A program made the position numbers and the translations under genes. Shown here one piece after another: positions 1 through 6,940 of a DNA stretch of 20,010 nucleotides. This DNA comes from an uncultured Bacilli bacterium (GTDB lineage: Bacteria; Bacillota_I; Bacilli_A; RF39; UBA660), in NCBI GenBank assembly GCA_947623845.1, contig CANQHM010000021.1, positions 1 through 20,010 of the forward strand, read 5' to 3'. Every line of letters begins with the position of its first letter. Position 1 is the stretch's first letter. Under the pieces are notes generated by a model that saw only the letters and a list, made by a program, of their open reading frames with translations, had not been told where the DNA came from and did no database searches.

Positions 1-2
1 TT

Positions 3-614
3 CCTAGTAAAAATGGCGAGACTGTAAATCATATTGAAACAGACAGACCTAAACAATCAGTAATGTTTGGAGTAGATTTGTTAGATCAATATGAAGGTTC
101 TAAAGATGTTCCTAAATCATTACAATATTTAAATCAAGCTTATTTTGATTATTTAAAAGAAGATAGTACAACAAGAGATGCTAAATTAGTAGCTTATTTA
201 ATGGATACGGATATTTGGTCTAAATTTGTTAATCCCGAATATGCTGATATTGCTATAGGAGGACCATCTCTTGAAATGGCGATTAAATCCCATAATGCAA
301 AGAATGATACCCATCATGTTTATAAAGTAGAAAGTGCTTATGGTTATACTATTGGAACCGATGAAAGTTATTATTCAGGGCATGCTTATGATTTCTTTGA
401 TAGTGATGATAATTTATATGTTATGAATGATGATGATAAAGCAGTGGGAACAATTATGTGCTCTCCTGTAAATGAACATTATGTTTATACTATTGATAAT
501 TCTGGTAGTATTGAATGGAATGATTCTAGTTTATATGGTATAAGACCAGTTGTAAGATTAAATAAAGATGTTAAACTAGAAGAAGATGGAAGATCTTATA
601 AACTAGTTAAATAA
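3..614 (+). CDS. C-terminal part of a large surface-type protein (5' end outside window)
   Basis: The frame is open from the first bases of the window to a TAA at 612-614, so the gene is cut by the window edge; the ATG at 63 has no ribosome binding site and is internal. About 203 residues are visible. The piece is acidic and rich in Tyr, Asp and Asn, with no membrane segment. It ends in a SLYGIRPVVRLN motif followed by a short charged tail. A 'GIRPVV'-type ending is common in secreted Firmicutes proteins with an FGE/C-type-lectin-like or DUF6273-like C-terminal domain, and the 4337-6301 protein ends similarly in FRPII, so the two may be distant relatives. The function is unknown; a secreted or cell-surface role is inferred. 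A hairpin terminator follows ten bases after the stop. Confidence 0.75.
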   Translation, partial: PSKNGETVNHIETDRPKQSVMFGVDLLDQYEGSKDVPKSLQYLNQAYFDYLKEDSTTRDAKLVAYLMDTDIWSKFVNPEYADIAIGGPSLEMAIKSHNAKNDTHHVYKVESAYGYTIGTDESYYSGHAYDFFDSDDNLYVMNDDDKAVGTIMCSPVNEHYVYTIDNSGSIEWNDSSLYGIRPVVRLNKDVKLEEDGRSYKLVK

Positions 615-623
615 TTAAGTATA

Positions 624-646
624 GAAGCAAATAAATGCTTCTTTTT
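624..646 (+). terminator. Rho-independent terminator after the partial surface gene
   Basis: A 6-bp stem GAAGCA (624-629) / TGCTTC (636-641) with a 6-nt loop is followed by five T. It closes the first transcript and separates it from the AlbA gene. Confidence 0.75.
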
Positions 647-648
647 AA

Positions 649-678
649 ATGACATTTACTTGGCAGATATGGTACAAT
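649..678 (+). promoter_or_regulatory. Possible promoter for the AlbA-type gene
   Basis: ATGACA (649-654), an 18-nt spacer and an extended -10 TGGTACAAT (670-678) resemble a SigA promoter. Transcription would start close to 685, right at the Shine-Dalgarno, which is tight; the call is therefore weak. If real, it excludes the ATG at 683 as a start. Confidence 0.35.
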
Positions 679-694
679 TGATATGGAGGTTTTT

Positions 695-2251
695 ATGGAA
701 AAAATTGAAGTTATTAATGCTATTAAATATTTACAAAAATATAAAACAGAAACAAATAAAATTGAAGCTAAATCAGCTTTTATTGATTTTCCCAAAAAAT
801 GTTATGATACTATTTCTAGTTTTTCAAATAAATATGGAGGAATAATTATTTTTGGATTAAGTGAAGAAAATGACTTTGCTGTTGAAGGAGTTTATAATTT
901 AAATGATTTACAAAAACACATATCTTCATTATGTAGCGATTCTATGGAACCATCTATAAGAGCTGATATTTTACCATTAGAATATGAAAATAAGAATATA
1001 TTAGCAGTTAAGATCGAAGAATTACCTCAAAATAAAAAGCCTTGTTACTATAAACCTAAAGGATTAAAAAATGGTTCTTATACTAGAGTAGGTGATAGAG
1101 ATGAATTAATGACTGATTATGAAATCTATGCTTTACAAAGTTACAATGACCATATTTTTGAAGATACTAGACCTAATAAAAGAGCATCACTTGAAGATTT
1201 AAATAAGGAATTATTAGATACTTATCTTCTTAAATTAAAATTGGACAAACCGAATTTTGCAAAAAATAGTTTTGAAAAGTGTTTGAAATTATGTGGTATT
1301 ATTGATACCAATAATGATAAAATATTTCCTACATTAGCAGGAACATTAATATTTGGAGAATATCCTCAAGCACATTATCCTCAATTATTTGTGGCATGTT
1401 CTGTTATACCTGGAACAGAATTAGGAGATGTTAGTTCTTTAGGAGAGAGATTTTTAGATAATAAAAGAGTTGAAGGTACTATTGAGGAAATGTTAGAGGG
1501 GACTATGAGCTTTTTACAAAGGAATATGAAAACCAGTGTAACTATTAACTCTGATGGTAAGAGAATAGACCGTACAGAATATCCTTTGGAAGCATTAAGA
1601 GAAGCTGTAGCAAATGCTCTTATACATAGAGATTATAGTACTCAAACGGAGAATGCTTATATTTCTGTATATATGTATAGTGATAGAATTGAAATAATAA
1701 ACCCTGGAGTTTTATATGGAACTAATAAATTAGAAAAATTAGGAACTGCAACAACAATGGAATCAAGAAATCCAACAATTATAAGAATTCTTGAAGAAAA
1801 AGGAGAAGTTATTGAAAATCGTCATTCAGGTATTCCGACAATGAGAAATGAAATGGAAAAATATGGATTGCCAGATCCAGAGTTTTTTGAAGAAAGAGAT
1901 AGTTTTAAAGTAATATTTAGAAATTCAAATGCTGTTCCAAGTGGACAACAAGGTGGACAACAAAGTGGACAACAACATAAATCAGCAACACAAAAGAATA
2001 GTAAAATTGAAAAAGAAACACAATTGACTATTCGAAAATTGAAGTATGAAAAAATAAAATCAAAAGTATTAGTATTTTGTCAAGAACCTAAAACATCAGA
2101 AGAAATTAAAGAGTATTTTGGAATCAAAACAAAAAGTGTTTTATCAAGAAAAATAATTCAACCATTAATATTATTAGGTGAATTAGAATATACAAATAAA
2201 AATAGTAAAAATGCTAAAAATCAAAAGTATGTAACTGTTAGAAAAAATTAA
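695..2251 (+). CDS. AlbA_2/Schlafen-type ATP-binding transcriptional regulator-like protein
   Basis: The protein has 518 residues. The N-terminal ~140 residues match the AlbA_2 (Schlafen AlbA) domain, with the features 'KYGGIIIFGLSEE', 'YYKPKGLKNGSYTRVGDRDELM' and a following helix. The middle carries a GHKL-like ATPase half-site, 'LREAVANALIHRDY', where the N-box Asn sits, followed by 'RIEIINPG'. A Gln-rich linker (GQQGGQQSGQQ) leads into a C-terminal winged-helix-like region that reads 'TSEEIKEYFGIKTKSVLSRKIIQPLILLGELEY'. Families of this type (COG2865) are annotated as ATP-dependent DNA-binding or helicase-like regulators; the real function is mostly unknown and some sit in defence islands. 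The start is ATG 695: GGAGG at 685-689 lies 5 nt upstream and overlaps the alternative in-frame ATG 683. It is a single gene with no operon partner and looks accessory. A repeat array follows in the same frame. Confidence 0.85.
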   Translation: MEKIEVINAIKYLQKYKTETNKIEAKSAFIDFPKKCYDTISSFSNKYGGIIIFGLSEENDFAVEGVYNLNDLQKHISSLCSDSMEPSIRADILPLEYENKNILAVKIEELPQNKKPCYYKPKGLKNGSYTRVGDRDELMTDYEIYALQSYNDHIFEDTRPNKRASLEDLNKELLDTYLLKLKLDKPNFAKNSFEKCLKLCGIIDTNNDKIFPTLAGTLIFGEYPQAHYPQLFVACSVIPGTELGDVSSLGERFLDNKRVEGTIEEMLEGTMSFLQRNMKTSVTINSDGKRIDRTEYPLEALREAVANALIHRDYSTQTENAYISVYMYSDRIEIINPGVLYGTNKLEKLGTATTMESRNPTIIRILEEKGEVIENRHSGIPTMRNEMEKYGLPDPEFFEERDSFKVIFRNSNAVPSGQQGGQQSGQQHKSATQKNSKIEKETQLTIRKLKYEKIKSKVLVFCQEPKTSEEIKEYFGIKTKSVLSRKIIQPLILLGELEYTNKNSKNAKNQKYVTVRKN

Positions 2252-2281
2252 TCTTCAATGTTGAATAAAATAGTGATTAGT

Positions 2282-2675
2282 AAACACAAATGGCAACACA
2301 AATGGCAACACATTTAGCAACACAAGTCAGCGACAAATGCCGAAAATAGGCTAAAAAATCGGTGATGGGTTAAGAAAAACAAGAAAAATAAGGAACACAA
2401 ATGGCAACACATTTGGCAACACAAATGGCAACACATTTGGCAACACAAGTCAGCGACAAATGCCGAAAATAAGCCAAAAAATCGTAATATGTTAAGGAAC
2501 ACAAAAAATAATAAGGAACACAAATGGCAACACATTTGGCAACACAAATGGCAACACAAATTAGCAACAAATGGCGAAAATAAGCCAAAAAATCGGCAAT
2601 ATGTTAAGGAACACAAAAAATAATAAGGAACACAAAATAGCAACACAAAAAAGCAACATATTTGGCAACACAAAT
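2282..2675 (+). repeat. Higher-order tandem repeat array, in frame with the AlbA gene
   Basis: About 400 bp downstream of the AlbA gene consist of four copies of a long unit. Copies begin near 2282, 2391 and 2514, with a short partial copy from 2626. Each copy contains a run of 12-bp repeats with the core GGCAACACA (alternating AAATGGCAACAC and ATTTGGCAACAC), then a spacer such as AAGTCAGCGACAAATGCCGA, then a stretch ending in GGAACACAAA. Corresponding points in the first three copies are 111 and 123 bp apart, both multiples of three; the last interval is 112. In the frame of the AlbA gene the array reads WQH-type repeats followed by HKSATNAENKPKNR, interrupted by TAG 2315, TGA 2363 and TAA 2621. 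The gene itself contains a similar GQQHKSATQKNSK linker. The array is probably decayed or expanded linker coding DNA. Confidence 0.85.
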
Positions 2676-2714
2676 ATTAAATTTTGAAAAAATCAACTAA
2701 TTTGTGTTGCTAAA
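2661..2714. repeat. Inverted copy of the array core forming a long hairpin
   Basis: TTTGGCAACACAAAT (2661-2675), the last array element, is repeated inverted at 2700-2714 (ATTTGTGTTGCTAAA). The result is a 15-bp stem with one G-T wobble and a 24-nt loop. No T run follows on the plus strand, so a simple terminator is unlikely. The right arm overlaps the -35 of the miaB promoter. Confidence 0.6.
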
Positions 2715-2734
2715 TTGTAGATATGTGTTACAAT
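2707..2734 (+). promoter_or_regulatory. Promoter of miaB
   Basis: TTGCTA (2707-2712), a 16-nt spacer and an extended -10 TGTTACAAT (2726-2734) form a plausible SigA promoter. The expected start near 2741 lies before the ribosome binding site AGGA (2751-2754). The upstream ATG at 2723 would then not be transcribed, which supports ATG 2765 as the miaB start. Confidence 0.55.
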
Positions 2735-2764
2735 GTTACTTATCAAGAAAAGGACGTGATACTT

Positions 2765-4177
2765 ATGTTAAAACCTAATATGAATGAAGCAAGAATAAGA
2801 ACTAAAAATCCTACAGAATATTTAGATTATGATAATAATATATTAAAAATATTTAATAATGAAAAATACTTCTTAAGAACTTATGGCTGTCAAATGAATG
2901 TGCATGATAGTGAAGAAATAAGAGCTTATCTAGAAACTTTAGGCCTTATAGAAACTGATAATATAGAAGAAGCTAGAGTTATCGTATTAAATACTTGTGC
3001 TATAAGAGAAAATGTTCATGATAAAGTATTTGGTTATTTAGGAAGATGTAAACATTTAAAAGAATTAAACCCTAATATTATTATTGCTATTGGGGGTTGT
3101 ATGAGTGAAGAAGAAACAGTAGTAGATACCATTATATCTAAATACCCATATGTTGATATAGTATTTGGAACTCATAATATCCATGATTTACCTAATATGA
3201 TAATGAATGCTAAAGGAACCCAAGATGTCGAAGTATATAGTATTGAAGGTAAAGTATATGAAAATGTTATGTATAAAAGAGATAGTAAAATTACGGCTTG
3301 GGTAAATATTATGTATGGTTGTGATAAATTCTGTACTTATTGTATAGTACCATATACAAGAGGTAGACAAAGAAGTAGAAAAAGTAAATATATTATTGAA
3401 GAAGTTAATAATTTAGTTAAAGAAGGTTATAAAGAAGTAACTTTACTTGGCCAAAATGTTAATGCTTATGGTAAAGATTTAGAAAATGAATTATCTTTTG
3501 CCGAGTTACTAGAAAGTGTAGCAAAAACTGGTATAGCAAGAATTAGATTTGTTACTTCTCATCCTTGGGATTTTACTGATGAAATGATTGATATTATTGC
3601 GAAATATGATAATATTATGCCTTATATTCATTTACCTTTACAATGTGGTAGTAATAGAATCTTAAAATTAATGGGTAGAAGATATACTAAAGAAGAATAT
3701 ATTACTTTATTTAATAAAATTAAATCTAAAGTTAAGAATGCTACGATTACTACCGATATTATCGTAGGATTTCCTGGAGAAACCGAAGAAGACTTTAATG
3801 ATACTTTAGAAGTCGTAAATACTTGTAAGTTTGATGGAGCATTTACTTTTATCTTCTCACCAAGAGAGGGAACACCGGCTGCTAAAATGGAAGATAATAC
3901 TACTTTAGAAGAAAAAGAACAAAGATTATATAAATTAAATGAATTAATAAATAGTTATTCTAAAGAAAGTAATCAAAGATTCTTAAATAAAACAGTTAAA
4001 GTATTAGTAACTGGTGTTAGTGAAAAAGATCCTGATAAGATAGTAGGATATACGGAAGAAATGAAATTAGTTAATATCCTAGGTAGTAAAGATAATATAG
4101 GTAAAATAATTCCCGTAGTTATTACGGATGCTAAGAGTTTTTCCCTAGATGGGAAAGTAGAGGAAGTTACGTGTTAG
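2765..4177 (+). CDS. miaB: tRNA-2-methylthio-N6-dimethylallyladenosine synthase MiaB
   Basis: This is a radical-SAM methylthiotransferase that converts i6A37 to ms2i6A37 in tRNAs reading UNN codons, using SAM and two 4Fe-4S clusters. It has 470 residues, the usual size. The N-terminal MTTase domain has the three cluster cysteines C42 (YGCQMN), C78 (NTCAIRE) and C112 (GGCMSE). The radical SAM motif CDKFCTYC gives C186, C190 and C193, followed by VPYTRGRQRSR, typical for MiaB rather than RimO or MtaB. A TRAM domain occupies roughly the last 70 residues. The start chosen is ATG 2765, with AGGA 10 nt upstream; an in-frame ATG at 2723 lacks a ribosome binding site and lies inside the promoter. It is monocistronic, with its own promoter and a terminator whose stem contains the stop codon. 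Confidence 0.97.
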   Translation: MLKPNMNEARIRTKNPTEYLDYDNNILKIFNNEKYFLRTYGCQMNVHDSEEIRAYLETLGLIETDNIEEARVIVLNTCAIRENVHDKVFGYLGRCKHLKELNPNIIIAIGGCMSEEETVVDTIISKYPYVDIVFGTHNIHDLPNMIMNAKGTQDVEVYSIEGKVYENVMYKRDSKITAWVNIMYGCDKFCTYCIVPYTRGRQRSRKSKYIIEEVNNLVKEGYKEVTLLGQNVNAYGKDLENELSFAELLESVAKTGIARIRFVTSHPWDFTDEMIDIIAKYDNIMPYIHLPLQCGSNRILKLMGRRYTKEEYITLFNKIKSKVKNATITTDIIVGFPGETEEDFNDTLEVVNTCKFDGAFTFIFSPREGTPAAKMEDNTTLEEKEQRLYKLNELINSYSKESNQRFLNKTVKVLVTGVSEKDPDKIVGYTEEMKLVNILGSKDNIGKIIPVVITDAKSFSLDGKVEEVTC

Positions 4178-4188
4178 CTTCTTTTTTT
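4163..4188 (+). terminator. Terminator overlapping the miaB stop codon
   Basis: GAAGTTA (4163-4169) pairs with TAGCTTC (4175-4181) through a 5-nt loop, with one G-T wobble, followed by seven T. The TAG stop of miaB (4175-4177) lies inside the right arm. Confidence 0.75.
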
Positions 4189-4202
4189 AGTTGACGTTTT
4201 TT

Positions 4203-4223
4203 GTGCTTATAGCACTATTTTTT
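4203..4223 (+). terminator. Second hairpin with T tract after miaB
   Basis: GTGCT (4203-4207) / AGCAC (4211-4215) with a 3-nt loop is followed by TATTTTTT. It may be a backup terminator insulating the next promoter, which begins three bases later. Confidence 0.5.
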
Positions 4224-4225
4224 CA

Positions 4226-4254
4226 TTGACTTATATACGTCACACGTATATAAT
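4226..4254 (+). promoter_or_regulatory. Strong SigA-type promoter of the TasA-like surface gene
   Basis: TTGACT (4226-4231), a spacer of exactly 17 nt and a perfect TATAAT (4249-4254) form a near-consensus promoter. It leaves a 5' leader of about 75 nt before the ATG at 4337. Confidence 0.8.
4231..4253. promoter_or_regulatory. Perfect palindromic operator inside the promoter
   Basis: The 10-nt arm TTATATACGT (4231-4240) and its exact inverse ACGTATATAA (4244-4253) flank CAC. The palindrome fills the entire spacer and covers the last base of the -35 and five of the six -10 bases, the classic position for a dimeric repressor. I cannot assign a regulator, and none is encoded next to it. Confidence 0.65.
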
Positions 4255-4336
4255 TAAATTATAAATAGTAGATAATATTCGACAAAGTATTTACTTAATA
4301 TTTACTATAATAAGTTATAAAGGTAGGGAAAATATT

Positions 4337-6301
4337 ATGAATAACAAAGCTAGAAATTATATATTAGGAGGAGTAGTACTATTATTAGTAATTCTAACTA
4401 TTAGTGTATCTTATGCCTTTTTTAGAGCTAGGATTTTAGGTAATGAAGATGCTTTAAAGAATAAAGTTCAAGCTGGTACTTTAGAGTTATCATTTGTAGA
4501 TAATGATGCAATTAGTATTGAAAATAGAAAACCAGGATCTAATGCCTCTAAAACATTTAGTGTTACCAATACTAGTACATTAGATGAAGATTTTACATAT
4601 AATATTAAACTAGTTATGACAGAGTTAACTTTTGTTAAAAGAGATTTAAAATATATCTTAGAAGAATATCCTGATTCTAATTTTACTACTCCTAAAGAAG
4701 GAGGAATAAAAGAAGAAGGTTATATTAACGCAGATAGTGTTAATGAAAAGAATGAAATGTATTTAGCAGTAGATATTCCAAGACCTGCTAAAGGAGCAAC
4801 TCATTATTATAAATTAACTGTAGATTTTCAAGAATTAAATATACGACAAGATTATAACCAAGAAGCTATATTTAGAGGTAAAGTAAATGTCGATGATGAA
4901 AAAGATATGAAAGTATATGAACAAGCACCTAATGCACCAGAACTATATCAAGGAATGATACCTGTATATTTTAATGATGGTAAAATATACATTGCTGATG
5001 CCTCAAAAGATGATTGGTATGATTATGATAATAATGAATGGGCGAATGCCATACTTATTGATTATCAAAATAACAAAGATAAATTTTATGATGGAGATAC
5101 TTTAAAAGTAAATACTGTAGTAAATGAAGAAGATATCCTTCAAATGTATGTGTGGATACCAAGATATAGATATAAATTATTTAATGCCGATAACAAAGGG
5201 GTGCCAAAACAATTAATTGATATTGAATTTGAAAAAGATACAGAAACAACAGGTAATGTAATTTGTACAACTGCATCAAATGGTAAAGAAACATGTAAAA
5301 ATGCAGAAAATGGAAATTGGTATACCCATCCTGCATTCACATTTGGAAATACAGAACTAAAAGGATTTTGGGTAGGAAAATTTGAACCAAGCGATCCAAC
5401 TGATACAAATGGCAGAACAAAGAGAGACATAAATGAAATAACTATATTACCAAATAAAACAAGCATGGTCTTTAGAAATGTAAATTTAATATTTAGTGGT
5501 AATCGAAATATAGAGCAAATAGGAAATAAATACAATTTAGATTCAAAAATTGTAGATACTCATATGGCTAAGAATATAGAATGGGGTGCAGTGACATATT
5601 TAACCCAAAGTGTATATGGAATATATAAAGATGAAAAAAACTGTAATATACAAGGAATGGATAAAGATACTTGTGAAGTATGGATAAATAATACAGCTCA
5701 AGGATCAGGAAGGCAAGATGTAACGTACACATTTGGAGGATCTTATACTGGATGTGTGGGCAATTCTGTAAGTGCTGAAACAAAATGGAATGATAATGAT
5801 AACTCACCTGCCAAATGTGTAGAAGAGAATAAGTGGAATACAACAAATGGTGTAAAAGCAAGTACTACTGGAAATATGTATGGTGTATATGACATGAATG
5901 GCGGAACATCGGAATATGTAATGGCTCTTATAATGAATGAAGATGGAACAGATTTATATTATAATACAAACTATAGTAAATTTAGCAAAGATAATATGCC
6001 AAATAAGAAATATTATGATGTGTATGAATTTAGTTCAGATAAATTAACACATGAAAGAGGGCATTTGGGCGATGCCACGAGAGAAACACTAGAAACTTTT
6101 GGAGAACACCCGGGAGGTTGGAATGAAGATTCATCAGGCTTTCCTAGTATTTCAGAAATTATCGGACCTTGGTTCGTGCGTGGTGGTGTATATGTTGATA
6201 GTGTTCATACTGGTATATTTGGGTTTCATTTTAGCAGTGGAATTGGAGCGTCGTATATGACTTTCCGTCCAATCATCACTGCTCAAGATGGAGTAGATTA
6301 A
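4337..6301 (+). CDS. Secreted TasA/camelysin-like protein with FGE-sulfatase-like C-terminal domain
   Basis: The protein has 654 residues. A hydrophobic helix at residues ~10-28 ends in 'VSYAFFRA', the type of signal sequence processed by SipW-like peptidases in TasA and CalY/camelysin. The sequence right after it (VQAGTLELSF...RKPGSNASKTFSVTN) has the TasA 'GTLDLS...LKPGD' pattern and a beta-sandwich look over residues ~30-200. The C-terminal ~400 residues are a different module. 'MYVWIPRYRYKLF', 'GFWVGKFEPS', 'NMYGVYDMNGGTSEYV', 'WFVRGGVYVD' and the closing 'FRPII' follow the order of motifs in FGE-sulfatase/C-type-lectin-like domains. Enzymatic FGE activity is not implied; a structural or ligand-binding role is more likely. 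Start: ATG 4337 with AAAGG at 4319-4323 and GGG at 4326-4328. It has its own promoter with a palindromic operator. The SipW peptidase is not in the window. Confidence 0.75.
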   Translation: MNNKARNYILGGVVLLLVILTISVSYAFFRARILGNEDALKNKVQAGTLELSFVDNDAISIENRKPGSNASKTFSVTNTSTLDEDFTYNIKLVMTELTFVKRDLKYILEEYPDSNFTTPKEGGIKEEGYINADSVNEKNEMYLAVDIPRPAKGATHYYKLTVDFQELNIRQDYNQEAIFRGKVNVDDEKDMKVYEQAPNAPELYQGMIPVYFNDGKIYIADASKDDWYDYDNNEWANAILIDYQNNKDKFYDGDTLKVNTVVNEEDILQMYVWIPRYRYKLFNADNKGVPKQLIDIEFEKDTETTGNVICTTASNGKETCKNAENGNWYTHPAFTFGNTELKGFWVGKFEPSDPTDTNGRTKRDINEITILPNKTSMVFRNVNLIFSGNRNIEQIGNKYNLDSKIVDTHMAKNIEWGAVTYLTQSVYGIYKDEKNCNIQGMDKDTCEVWINNTAQGSGRQDVTYTFGGSYTGCVGNSVSAETKWNDNDNSPAKCVEENKWNTTNGVKASTTGNMYGVYDMNGGTSEYVMALIMNEDGTDLYYNTNYSKFSKDNMPNKKYYDVYEFSSDKLTHERGHLGDATRETLETFGEHPGGWNEDSSGFPSISEIIGPWFVRGGVYVDSVHTGIFGFHFSSGIGASYMTFRPIITAQDGVD

Positions 6302-6310
6302 GTAAATATA

Positions 6311-6351
6311 AAAAGAACTTTCGGAAAATAACGGCTTCCTTAAGTTCTTTT
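6311..6351 (+). terminator. Hairpin terminator after the TasA-like gene
   Basis: AAAAGAACTT (6311-6320) pairs with AAGTTCTTTT (6342-6351), a 10-bp stem with an imperfect inner GGAA/TTCC extension. The right arm provides the T tract. Confidence 0.65.
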
Positions 6352-6394
6352 AACAAATTAATTATATCAAAAAAAAATATAGTGTCAAAACTTA

Positions 6395-6436
6395 AAAAGA
6401 ACCCTTGGCGCAAAAATGGTCGCCGCAGGTTCTTTT
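6395..6436. terminator. Second, GC-capped hairpin, possibly bidirectional
   Basis: AAAAGAACC (6395-6403) pairs with GGTTCTTTT (6428-6436), with an inner GGCG/CGCC stem. Its outer arms resemble the hairpin 45 bp upstream. Terminator-like tails exist on both strands; no minus-strand gene is seen to use it. Confidence 0.55.
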
Positions 6437-6492
6437 CTAACGACATTATACTATAGAAAGTAGAATGTGTCAAAAAATTGTACACATTTTGC

Positions 6493-6521
6493 TTGATTTA
6501 AGACATAAAGTATATTATAAT
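6493..6521 (+). promoter_or_regulatory. Promoter of rpsO-pnp
   Basis: TTGATT (6493-6498), a 17-nt spacer and a perfect TATAAT (6516-6521) place the start near 6528, just before the structured leader. An inverted repeat AATGTGT (6464-6470) / ACACATT (6482-6488) lies directly upstream of the -35. Confidence 0.75.
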
Positions 6522-6531
6522 CATTGTAGAA

Positions 6532-6582
6532 GTTATTTCTTAGTGCAGACGGCACCTCTTGCCATTTACTCCAAGAAATAAC
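6532..6582 (+). promoter_or_regulatory. Structured rpsO leader, probable S15 autoregulatory element
   Basis: A perfect 10-bp stem GTTATTTCTT (6532-6541) / AAGAAATAAC (6573-6582) encloses a smaller hairpin GGCA (6551-6554) / TGCC (6560-6563). It lies in the 5' leader of rpsO, just before the Shine-Dalgarno. S15 is known to repress its own mRNA through leader structures in several bacterial groups, including Firmicutes. The position and shape fit; binding is inferred. Confidence 0.6.
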
Positions 6583-6612
6583 CGATTTGATAAGTAAAGG
6601 AGGAAATAGAAA

Positions 6613-6882
6613 ATGGCTGTTACAAAAGAAAGAAAAGCAGAATTAGTTAAAAAGTATGGTAAAGATGCTAAAAATAGTGGAGCTACTGAAGTTCAAATAG
6701 CAATCCTTACTGAAGAAATTAATGCTTTAACAGAACATTTAAAAGAACATATTCATGATTATCATTCAAAAAGAGGTCTTTTAATGAAAGTTGGTAAAAG
6801 AAGAAGCCTACTTGATTATTTAAAGAAGACTAATGTTGTTAGTTATCGTGAATTAATTAAAGATTTAGGTTTAAGAAAATAA
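6613..6882 (+). CDS. rpsO: 30S ribosomal protein S15
   Basis: The 89-residue length is exactly typical. S15 is a primary binder of 16S rRNA in the platform of the 30S subunit and also forms a bridge to the 50S. The characteristic stretches '[15 protein letters not shown]', '[20 protein letters not shown]' and the ending '[12 protein letters not shown]' are all present. The ribosome binding site AAAGGAGG (6596-6603) lies 9 nt upstream of the ATG. The gene has its own promoter and a stem-loop leader, and is followed by a strong terminator before pnp. The rpsO-pnp order is conserved in Bacillus and in enterobacteria. Confidence 0.98.
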   Translation: MAVTKERKAELVKKYGKDAKNSGATEVQIAILTEEINALTEHLKEHIHDYHSKRGLLMKVGKRRSLLDYLKKTNVVSYRELIKDLGLRK

Positions 6883-6886
6883 GAAT

Positions 6887-6919
6887 AAGGCACGTTAAAA
6901 ATTTTAAGTGCCTTTTTTT
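6887..6919 (+). terminator. Strong intercistronic terminator between rpsO and pnp
   Basis: AAGGCAC (6887-6893) pairs with GTGCCTT (6908-6914), extended inside by TTAAAA/TTTTAA, and runs into seven T. No new promoter is visible in the 21 bases before pnp, so pnp probably depends on readthrough of this hairpin. Confidence 0.85.
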
Positions 6920-6940
6920 AATTAGAAAGAGGTTATAGTA

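Noticed and set aside
63..614. Complete gene starting at ATG 63
   Set aside because: The frame is open to the window edge and no ribosome binding site precedes the ATG, so the gene is truncated.
683..694. AlbA start at ATG 683
   Set aside because: This ATG overlaps the GGAGG that serves ATG 695 and has no site of its own.
2314..2673. 119-aa Cys-rich minus-strand ORF
   Set aside because: It is the reverse reading of the tandem repeat array; the Cys-Cys pattern comes from the repeated TGTTGC word. No ribosome binding site was found.
2282..2675. CRISPR array
   Set aside because: The repeats are 12-bp words within longer units; there are no equal-length unique spacers and no cas genes.
5140..5535. 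131-aa minus-strand ORF inside the TasA-like gene
   Set aside because: It is a shadow of a clear plus-strand gene, with no promoter or ribosome binding site.
6395..6436. T-box or other riboswitch
   Set aside because: No T-box TGGNACC core or known aptamer motif was seen; it looks like a plain hairpin.
6276..6485. 69-aa minus-strand ORF
   Set aside because: It spans two terminator hairpins and the end of a gene; its composition is that of AT-rich noncoding DNA.
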